Assembly (NCBI RefSeq): GCF_963259705.1
Contig: NC_081844.1
Location: forward strand, 29,714,294 to 29,778,293
DNA: 64,000 bases
Direction of reading: 5' to 3'
Source: Myotis daubentonii
Lineage: Eukaryota; Chordata; Mammalia; Chiroptera; Vespertilionidae
Shown here: in pieces, positions 46,801 through 57,800 of the stretch
Numbering within the stretch: position 1 is the stretch's first letter
How the letters are laid out: each line of letters begins with the position of its first letter
The notes under the pieces: model-generated
Database searches by the model: none
The model's input: only the letters and a program-made list of their open reading frames with translations
What the model was told of the DNA's origin: nothing
Program-made: the position numbers and the translations under genes

Positions 46801-49800
46801 GCCAGACTGCCACTGTGGGCCTATTCTCAGAATTGCAGCATCTTCTCTCAGGATGTTGGACGCTGTGCTCTGCAGGCTGCTCGCTGGAGTCCTCTATTCC
46901 TGATGGTGGTTTTGTCCTCAGAGATGGACTCTGCGCACACAAAAGGGGTCTGGGATACAGTGAAGTTACTAAGTGGGTTTTTAGCTTACTGTGCTAAGTG
47001 GGTACTTGTCTCCAAACAAGCCCTGGAGCAAGGTGATGCCCCCATTCTATGGAAGAAGAAGCTCCTGGATACTCAGTCACAGGCTCAAGGCCACACAGTA
47101 AGTTGCGGAGTTAGGATTTGAACCAGCAGAGTATGTAGTCCTATATGCACACCTGAGACATGCTTGACCTGGAGCAACAGCTGTTCATGGATTCTGGTTT
47201 TTGGTGACATCTGGGTGACAGGGACAGTATGATTTTATGTATTGTGTTTTGCAGATGTCTAATTGTGGGTTCCTGCTTTGGAAGTTTTGTAAAGATCAGA
47301 GAGTTCTGGAAAAGTGAATGGTGGTTCATTGCAAAAGTAGCTTGTACAGGTTTGGAGTAGTGTTGGAAACAGGGTCATCATGAGTGGATCCACTGGTGAT
47401 TTTTCTACCCTGATGTAGGCAATGGTTGCATTTGGTTTTCAGCCATGACTTAGTCCTCTGCTGTATGTAAGGTAAGTGGATTTTTGAAGTGGAAGTGGCT
47501 CTGTGCACAGGTTACTTCTCTGGGCCTCAGTCCCTCCATGAGATGGACTTCCTAATTGTGTTGGCTTCTCAAGGCTGTTAAGAAGATTCACAGAGAGATG
47601 GACAGTGAGGTCCTGGGCCCAGTACCCTGCACATATGCATTTCATTAGTTTTGTGCTGTTGTTGCTGTGAAGTGTTTTTGCCTCTTTCCAGTAAATCTGG
47701 GTAAGAGAGGTGAGTGGACAGAGCAGCCTTGGAGGCTTGCAGGCCCAGTGGAGGTGGAGGTCCCAGAGATGAAGAAAGATGACTGGCTTCTCTGGTGAAC
47801 AGGGTAGCTCTACACCCAGGACAGAAAAGGCGCTTTCGCAGACTCAGGCGGTTCTCTCATGTAAGTGTGAGATGTGTTTAACCACATTAGCTCCTGAAGG
47901 TGGCATTGACAGTGAGATGAAGGAATTCTATTTTACATGATGTTTGGCACTAGAACTTACATAAGGACGACGTTGGACCTGTTGGCAGGACGCTCTTTTA
48001 GAGATAACCACTCCTTTCCCCCAAGGGAAAAAAATGAGGGTGGGGCTTTGATTACAAAAATAACATTTGAGCATCATTAAACTGTTTTTACTCTGCTTGC
48101 TACTTCTGACACCAAGTGAAAGGTTTTGTTTTCTTTTTTTTTTTTTTTAAATATATTTTATTGATTTTCTACAGAGAGGAAGGGAGAGAGATAGAGAGCT
48201 AGAAACATGATGAAAGAGAAACATCGATCAGCTGCCTCCTGCACGTCTCCCACTGGGGATGTGCCCGCAACCCAGGTACATGCCCTTGACTGGAATCGAA
48301 CCCGGGACCCCTCAGTCCGCAGGCCGACGCTCTATCCACCGAGCCAAACCGGTTTCGGTTTGTTTTCCTTCTGAAACCAAATGCACGCTGCCTTTTCCAG
48401 CACCTCTTCTCCAATTCTTTGATCCTCTAGGCACTGGTGGTGTCCAGCAGTTCATTTACTTATGCCATCTGCCTAGAGTTACCGCAGACCCTACAGGGTA
48501 AGGGCTCAGCCCCACAGAAATGCCTCCACTTCAACAAATTAAGGGTTCCCATGAACCCCTCCTAAAGTTTTATAATTTGCTAGAACAGCTCACAAAACTC
48601 TGATAAACATTTTACTTACTGTTATCATTTATTATAGGGGATACAATTCAGGAACAGCCAGATGGAAGAGATGAATGGGGCAAGGTATGGTGTAGGGATA
48701 CAGAGCTTCCAGGTACACCACCCTCCCAGCATTGCACATGTTCACCTCCCTGGAAATTCTCCGAACCCTGTTGTTTAGGGGTTTTTATACAGGCTTCATT
48801 ATGCAGACACGATTGATTAAATCATTGGCCATTGGTGATTAACTCAATTCCCAGCTCTTCTTCTCTCCCCAGAGGTTGAAGGTGGGGCTGAAAGTTCTGA
48901 GCTTCTAATTAAGGCTTAGTCTTTCTGGGGACCAGCCCAATCCCAGGCTGTCTAGGGGCCCACCAGAAGTCACCTCATTACAACAAACGATGCTCCAGTC
49001 ATCCCTATCACTCGGGAAATTCCAAGGGTTTATCTCTGTCGCAGGAAATGGAGACAGAAACCAAATACTTTTCTATGAGACCATAATTATAAAAAAAGTG
49101 ATTGAGGTGAAATTCACATAACATAGTTAACCATTTTACAGTGTACAGTTCATTGGCATTTAGTGCCTCATGATGATGTGCAACCACTGCCTCTGGTTTC
49201 AAAATTTTCGTCTCCCTATTCTCCCCACGCCCACCTTCTGGCAACCTGTGATCTGCTTTCTGTTCTATGGATTTACCTGTTCTAGACATTTCATGTAAAA
49301 ATAATCATACAATATGTGTCCTGTTGTGTCTGACTTCTTTCACTTAGTGTAATGTTTCCGAGGTTCAGCCATGTTATAGTATGTATCAGGGCTTCATTCC
49401 TGTTTATGGCTGGGTAACATTCTGTTGCATAGATACACAGTTGATTCTAATACTCAGAATAGTGCCCTAGCCGGTTTGGCTCAGTGGATAGAGCGTCGGC
49501 CTGCAGACTCAAGGGTCCCAGGTTCGATTCCGGTCAAGGGCATGTACCTTGGTTGCGGGCCATCCCCAGTAGGGAGTGTGCAGGAGGCAGCTGATCCATG
49601 TTTCTCTCTCATCGATGTTTCTAACACTATCCCTCTCCCTTCCTCTCTGTAAAAAATCAATAAAATATATTAAAAACAAAAATTAATACTCAGAATAGTT
49701 ATATTCTGTAAAGTCACCAAGTACATGGGATTAGTGAAAACAACTATTGTTACAAGGGGGAATTTGGGGTTAGTTTCCTGCAAGCATCTAGTCCAGCAGT

Positions 49801-52800
49801 TCTCAACCTGTGGGTCGCGACCCCTTTGGGGGTCGAACGACCCTTTCACAGGGGTCGCCTAAGACCATCGGAAAACACATATATAATTACATATTGTTTT
49901 TGTGATTAATCACTATGCTTTAATTATGTTCAATTTGTAACAGTGAAATTGGGGGTCACCACAACATGAGGAACTGTATTAAAGGTCGAGGCATTAGGAA
50001 GGTTGAGAACCTCTGCTCTAGTCACAGTGTTTTCATTAATTGATCAGTGCATAACCTGTGTTGTGTGTGTTTTTGTTTAAAGGCACCTTACTTAATATAC
50101 ATTGTTGATTCATTAACATCGAACTCAGCCAACAGCACTATAATTCATGCTTGAACCAAGCTTATATAAAAAAATGTATTTTCTTTGTAAGGCATGTTAC
50201 AGCCTTCCTGTGCTTAGGAACTGTTGACAGCACTTCAGCACTATGCTTGGGGCCATTTCAGCTAGCAAAATCACCAACAAAAAGCACAACAGTAGAAAAA
50301 ACACTGGCACGAAATATACTAGGACACTTGTTTACAGTCTGAGAGCTGAAATAAGAAGTCTGAGTGGGGAATGAGTTTGTTGGGCGACTCAAAGTTTTCA
50401 CCACAATGTTTATGTCTGTGAGTGTGGAAACCACGAGTGCTGGTTTAGGTTATCAATAAAATTTGCTGGGATCCAGGAATTATGAAGATCAGCTGTACCA
50501 CCTACTTGCTGCTATGAAAGGTGCTGCTATGAACATATCTGTGCATGTATTAGTATGTGTTTGAGGTCCAGTTTTCAGTTCTTTTGTGTGGATACCTCGG
50601 AGTGGAATAGCTGGGTCAGAGGGTAATTTGCTGCACCATTTCATGTTCCCACCAGCAGTATCTGAGGGTTCCTATTTTTCTGCATCCTTCTCAGTGCTTG
50701 TAATTTTTCTGTTTTTTGTTGTGTTATAGCCATACTGATGGGTATGGAGGCTCATCTATGGTGTAGTGTATATCAATGCTTCATTCCTTTTTAAGGCTGA
50801 ATAATATTCCATGGTGTGGATGCACCACATTTGCATATCCATCCAATTATCCTGGACACTTGGGTTGCTTCCATGTGTTAGATCAGTGGTTCTCAACCTT
50901 CCTAATGCCGCAACCCCTTTTTTTTTTTTTTTTAAACATATTTATTGACTTCAGAGAGGAAGGGAGAATGAGAGAGAGAGATAGAAACATCAATGATGAG
51001 AGAGAATCATTGATTGGCTGCTTCCTGCATGCCCCGCACTGGCGATTGAGCCCGCAACCCAGGCATGTGCCCTTGGCCGGAATCGAACCTGGGACCTTTC
51101 AGTCCGCAGGCTGACACTCTATCCACTGAGCCAAGCTGGCTAGGGCAAATGCTGCGACCCTTTAATACAGTTCCTCATGTTGTGGTGACCCCCAGTTTCA
51201 TTGTTACAAATTGAACATAATTAAAGCATAGTGATTAATCACAAAAACAATATGTAATTACATATGTGTTTTCTGATGGTCTTAGGCGACCCCTGTGAAT
51301 GGGTTGTTCGATCCCCAAAGGAGTCGCAACCTACAGGTTGAGAACCACTGTTTTCGATACTGTGAGTAATGCTGGAATGATCATGAGTAAACAGATTATT
51401 TCCTTGAGACCCCTGCTTTCAATTCTTTTGGGCATATACTGAGAAGTTTATTTGCTAGGTGGTCTGATAAATCTATTTTTTTAAAAAATAAATCTTTATT
51501 GTTCAGATTATTACAGTTGTTCCTCTTTTTTCCCCCCATAGCTCCCCTCCACCCAGTTCCTACCCCACCCTCTGCCCTTACCCCCCCACTGTCCTCATCC
51601 ATAGGTGTACGATTTTTGTCCAGTCTCTTCCTGTACCCCCGCACCCCTTTCCCCCCTGAAAATTGTCAGTCCACTCCCTTTTTGTGCCCATGATTCTATT
51701 ATATTCACCAGTTTACTCTGTTCATTAGATTTTTTATTCACTTGATTTTTAGATTCACTTGTTGATAGCTATGTATTTGTTGTTCATAATTTTTATCTTT
51801 ACTTTTTTCTTCTTCCTCTTCTTAAAGAATACCTTTCAGCATTTCATATAATACTGGTTTGGTGGTGATGAACTCCTTTAGCTTTTTCTTATCAGTGAAG
51901 CTCTTTATCTGACCTTCAATTCTGAATGATTGCTTTGCTGGATAAAGTAATCTTGGTTGTAGGTTCTTGCTAGTCATCACTTTGAATATTTCTTGCCACT
52001 CCCTCTGGCCTGCATAGTTTCTGTTGAGAAATCAGCTGACAATCATATGGGTACTCCCTTGTTGGTAACTGACTTTTTTTCTCTTGCTGCTTTTAAGATT
52101 TTCTCTTTGTCTTTTGCCCTTGGCATTTTAATTATGATGTGTCTTGGTGTGGTCCTCTTTGGATTCCTTTTGTTTGGGGTTCTCTGTGCTTCCTGGACTT
52201 GTAAGTCTATTTCTTTCACCAGGTGGGGGGAGTTTTCTGTCATTATTTCTTCAAATAGGTTTTCAATATCTTGCTCTCTCTCTTCTTCTGGCACCCCTAT
52301 AATTCGGATGTTAGGATGCTTGAAGTTGTCCCAGAGGCTCCTTACACTATCTTGATATTTTTGGATTCTTTTTTCTTTTTGCTTTTCCGGTTGGGTGTTT
52401 TTTACTTCTTCGTATTTCAAATCTTTGACTTGATTCTTGGGATCCTCTTGTCTGCTGTTGGATCTCTGTATATTATTCTTTATTTCAGTCAGTGTATGCT
52501 TAATTTCTAGTTGGTCTTTTTTCATATCCTCGGGGGTCTCACTAAATTTATCAGCGGTTTCTAGAAAATTCTTGGAAAATCTTATAACTGTGGTTTTGAA
52601 CTCTATATCCAGTCGTTTGCTTTCCTCCATTTCTGTCATTTGTGATCTGTTTCTTTGTCTCCACATTTTTTATGCTTTCCTGTGTTGATAGAGTGGCTTT
52701 CTGTGCTAGGTGTCCTATAGGGCCCAGTGGATCAGCCTCCCCAATTACCTGAGGTGGACACTCTTGGTGCACCCCTTAGTGGGCTGTGTGCACAGTCTGG

Positions 52801-54780
52801 TTGTAGTTAAGCCTTGATTGTTGGGAGGAATTGACCTCCAGGCCAGTTGGCTGTGAGAATCAGCTGTGTCTACAGTGGGAGAACTTCTGTGCTGAAGACA
52901 CCCTTATGGGGCAAGACTTGCTTCAGTGGGGCTTTGGTGCTCACTGAGTCTGCCCCCTGAGTGTGTCCCTTTTGGATCTGAGGAGTTGTAATCTGGATGG
53001 TCCCAATCTGACCACTGGGTACACAGGCTCTTGGATATCTAAGGTGGTGCTAATTTAGCCTCTGCCTGAGGCTACCCAGTAGGAGCTACGGAGGATTCTG
53101 CAGGTTCCTCTTCCTTGTTTGGGTTTTGGAGGTGCCCAGATGAGGCCCAGCTGTGAAGCAGTGCAAGCTGCTGTGGAGCCTTGGGTCTTCTTTTGGAAGT
53201 TCTGGGTCTCTCTGACCCAGCTGCAGTTTGTTAGGTAATTTTAGATCTCAAAGGGCCAGCCCATTCATATGCAAAAGCCTCTGTGCACAGCTAGGGTGGG
53301 GCAGGGTCTCAGGGAATCAACAGGGCGGAGCAAACAGCTATGGCTGATCCCCAGTCCTGCCCTAAGAGGTCCCGGGTCTCAGTGTCCTGGTAATCGCTGC
53401 AAGCAACTCTGAGAGAAAGCCGCCCTCGAGTTCCGCCCGCTGCCAGACAGTCCAGTTTTTCCCCGTATGAGTCTGGGTCCCCAGAGACTCGCCCGGAACT
53501 GGAGTCAGGTCGTCAGGAGCTTGTGCCTCCCTCCCGATTGCAAAACACACCGGTGTCCTCCATTGCCAGCCCCTTTCCGCATGCGCTCGAGCCTCCGTAC
53601 CTCTGCACTTTACTTCCACACCTCCTCTGAGTCTCAGTGTGCTTTTCTCTTTCCTTCTAGTTGTAGAATTTCCACTCAGCCAGCCTTCCTGTGGTTCTGG
53701 ATGAGGTCTGTTTTGTCTTTTAGTTGTATTTTTGAAGTGGTTGTGCGAGGCAGCAATTTCAGGTGTTTACCTATGCCGCCATCTTGGTTTCTCTGATAAA
53801 TCTATTTTTAATTTTTGAGGAACCACTATGCTGTTTTTCTCAGAAGCTGTAATATTTTCCATTGTTACTAACAGTGCCCAAGGGGCCTAATTTCTCCACA
53901 TTCTTGTCAACAATTGTTTTCTCTTTTTTGATACTATCCATAATAATGTGTGAGATAGTATGTCATTGTGGTTTTGATTTACATTTCTTTAATAATTAGG
54001 GAGCATCTTTTTATTAGTGTGCTTATCGGCCACATTCTTTGGAGAAATATCTGTTCAAGTTCTTTGACTGTTTTTGAATTGTTGTTTTTTTGGTTATTGA
54101 AGAGGAGTTATCTCCATATTCTAGATATCAATTCGTTATCAGGTATATTTTGTAAATATTTTCTCCCATTTTGCAGGTTGCCTTTTCACTGTTAATCATG
54201 TCCTTTGATGCATAAAAGTTTTTAATTTTCATGAAGTTCATTTTACCTATTTATTTTTCTTGCCTGTGCATTGCCTATGTCATATCCAGGAAATCATTAC
54301 CAAATTCAGTGTCATGAAGCCTGTGACCTACGTTTTCTTTGAAGAGCTTTACAGTTTTAGCTCCTATGGTTAGATGTTTGGTTTATTTTGAATTAATTTT
54401 TGGATATGGTGTTAGGTAAGGGTTGAATTCCCCCCCCCCCCAGCTATTGTTATTTATTATATTTTACATTATCCTTGTGATTTTTCTAGATATTAATAAT
54501 AGCATATCCCAGAAACACTGTTTTAAAAACTTAAACAGTTAAAACTTTATTTTTCATAATAATTTTAAAATAAAAATGCAATATTTCTATTATGTATATC
54601 ATGTTATCCATTCTACACATTTTATAGTGATAAGTATTTACACATACAATACTTTGCAATAGGAAATACTTTTTTGGTCTCCCCTAGCAGGCTGCAGATT
54701 TCCAAAGCAGAAGTCCTAAACCTCTGAAAGTAGCACTAAAAATAATCTTTCTTTGAAAAAAAAATAAAATTAAAAAAAAT

Positions 54781-54815
<35 letters not shown>

Positions 54816-57800
54816 GCCCTGTATATATATAATAGAAATGTTTGCTGTGTTTTATTTGTTTATTTTGGGGGGGAGGAAGGTTAAAGAAGTTTCATTTTTG
54901 CTTCAAAAACTTTCCCAAAGAGTAGTGATTCATTTTTATTATACATCATCATAATGAACACTGTTCTTCTGGCTTTCATAATAGTGTAAATTCAAGGTCA
55001 TGTGTGTAACATGTGTTTTCTGAAATCCAGTGTATTCATTTGGATATATATGGGGTATCCCTTGTGTTCTTATTCTCATATGGAGGTACTAGCACTATGG
55101 CTTCAATAACAAATGATTTATTTATTTAGATATTATTATTATTTTTTTTTTTTACTCATCACTGAGTTTATTCATCATGACATGCTTCAACCTGAGCAAC
55201 AAACAAAACACTTTAGAATGCAAATTGAAAAGAAAAAAAAAGAATGCAGAGTGGATCTTGATCCTCATGGCCTTAAGTTTCTTATTGAAGAGGACAGTTA
55301 GGCTGAAGTAATTCCACAGAGTCGGTCCCAGTTTTGTTGCAGAATTTCTCCAGGAATGTTTTCAAGATGGTTTTTCCTATACCTGTCGTGTTTTCCATCT
55401 CGGGCACTGCTGTCACTGTAACTCGTACACAGTTTACTGAAGGAAACTAGTTTCAGGTCAAGTTCATTTTACAGCTGTCGAGACTGTTTCCTGACATTTT
55501 CCCAGTAATTGCTGGTTCCTGCCACCATCTTTGTTGTCCGACATCAGTCCAGTAACAAATTTTTAAAAATCATAAATAGAACTTGTGTTTGATTTGGGTC
55601 TTGGCTAGTTTCTAAAGAACCATTTAGCAATCGTGGTCTCAGATAATTAGATACCCCGTGAAGCTGCAATTAATTAAGGGCCTGCTGATTCTAAGAACTA
55701 GGCAACCAACAAGGGCATGAGGGGAAAATTACAAATCCTAATGCCAAGTGCAGAGGAAATACCAATAATCTCCTTTTCACTTTTGCAATATATATAAGTA
55801 TAAAGTAGAGGGAGGGGATAAGAATTATATGAGTATCCTATATAATAAAAGGGTAATATGCAAATTGACCCTAATAGCAGAATGACTGGGAATGACTGGT
55901 CACTATGACACACACTGACCACCAAGGGGCAGACGCTCAATGCAGGAGCTGCCCCCTGGTGGTCAGTGCGCTCCCACAGGGGGAGCTCTGCTCAGCCACA
56001 AGCCAGGCTGATGGCTGCCAGCACAGTGGTGGTGGCAGGAGCCTCTCCCGCCTCCTCAGCAGTGCTAAGGATGTCTGACTGCCAGCTTAGGTCCGATCCC
56101 CCGGGGAGCGGGCCTAAGCCAGCAGGTGAACATCCCCCTCGGGGTCCCAGACTGTGAGAGGGCACAGGCTGGGCTGAGGGACACCCCCCCCCCCCCGAGT
56201 GCACAATTTTTTGTGCACTGGGCCTCTAGTTGTTAAATAAAAAGTGCTACGGAACTGGGACAATATTTTGTTGTTGTTAAATTTCCCTCTTATTCTAGTT
56301 CAGTAAGATGCTTGTAAAGCAGATTAGTTCCATTGTTGCTATTCAGAACTTGTAGAGAGTAAAAGAATGAATCAACTTCCCTGGTTTAAACTTAATAGTC
56401 TTAAAACATGTTATCTTGTAACGTGAACATCTATAATAATAAAAGTGTAATATGCTAATTAGACTGGACATCTTCCAGACGACCTTCTGAACGAAGCCGG
56501 AGCTGCGCGGGAAGCCCAGGTCCTGTGTGTAAGAGGGAAGCTGGTGCCGGCAGCCAGGGGAAGGAAGGCCTACTCTAGTCCAATGGTTCTCAACCTGTGG
56601 GTCGCGACCCCTTTTGGGGGTCGAACAACCCTTTCATAGGGCTCGCCTAAGATCATCGGAAAACACATATATAATTACATATTGTTTTTGTGATTAATCA
56701 CTTGGCTTTAATTATGTTCAATTCGTAATAATGAAAGTACATCCTGCATATCAGATATTTACATTATGATTCATAACAGTAGGAAAATTACAGTTATGAA
56801 GTAGCAACGAAAATAATTTACGGTTGGGGGTCACCACAACATGAACTGTATTAAAGGGTCGCGGCATTTGGAAGGTTGAGAACCACTGTGTTATGGCCTT
56901 TACTTTGAGGTCTATTTTGTCAGATATAAGTATCGCAACCCCAGCTTTTTTCTCATTTCCATTTGCCTGAAAATTTTTTTCCCATCCCTTCACTCTCAGT
57001 CTGTGTGAATCCTTTGTTCTGAGGTGGGTCTCTTGCAGACAACAAATATATGGGTCATGTTTTCTTATCCATTTAGCTACCCTGTGTCTTTTGATTGGAG
57101 CATTTAATCTATTTACATTTAATGTTATTATTGAAAAGTACTTGTTTGTGGTCATTTTTATTATTAATGTTTGTGTTCTTGTCTTTCTGTTTCTTCTTTT
57201 TACAGCAGTCCCTTTAGCATTTCTTGCATTGCTGGCTTGGTGGTAATAAACTCTCTTAGCCCTTTTTTGTCTGTGAAGCTCCTGATTCCACCTTCAATTT
57301 TGAATGATAGCCTTGCTGGGTATAGTATTCTTGGGTTCAGTCCCTTGCTTTGCATCACTTTGTATATTTCATTCCAATCCCTTCTTGCCTGGTGTGTTTC
57401 TGTGGAGAAGTCAGATGATAGTCTAATAGGAGATCTCTTGTAGGTCACTTTCTGTCTCTCTCTTGCAGCCTCTAAGATTCTTACTTTGTCATTGGTGTTT
57501 GCCAATTTAATTATGATGTGTCTTGGTGTTGGTCTGTTGGGGTTCATCTTGTTTGGCACTCTGTGTGCTTCTTGGACTTGTGTAGTTTTTTTCTTGCCAG
57601 TATCAGGAAAGTTTTCTGTCATTATTTCTTCAAACAGGTTTTCTATTCCTTGCTTCTCCTCCTCTCCTTCTGGTATCCCTATTAAGCAAATGTTGTTCCA
57701 TTTTGCGTTGTCCCAAAGCTCCCTTAAGGCTCTCCTCTTGCTTTTAAGTTTTTCTTCCAGTTGCTCCTGTATTTGTGTGTTTTTTTCCTACCTTGTCTTC

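Larger units (their letters stand above)
49438..50495. mobile_element. Tigger (pogo/Tc1-mariner) remnant with later insertions
   Basis: Left terminus CAGTTGATTCTAATACTCAG and right terminus GAAGATCAGCTG followed by TA. The interior CATTAACATCGAACTCAGCC then AACAGCACTATAATTCATGC is the antisense of the Tigger transposase helix-turn-helix region; CCAACAAAAAGCACAACAG is also typical. Contains a VES SINE (49464-49680) and a SPIN (49794-50015). Confidence 0.72.
49090..54445 (-). repeat. Ancient LINE-1 (L1M-type) broken by later insertions
   Basis: Antisense L1 wording continues in pieces: 49090-49437 (GTGAAATTCACATAACATAG), 50496-50883 (GTTCCCACCAGCAGTATCTG), 51351-51480 and 53810-54445 (GTGGTTTTGATTTACATTTC; CATAAAAGTTTTTAATTTTC). 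Between them sit Tigger, SPIN and HAL1 insertions. No open frame remains. Confidence 0.75.

Noticed and set aside
46522..47121. A 199-codon plus-strand open frame in MLLT1 intron 3
   Set aside because: No recognisable domain; its end overlaps a MIR-like repeat, so a chance frame is more likely.
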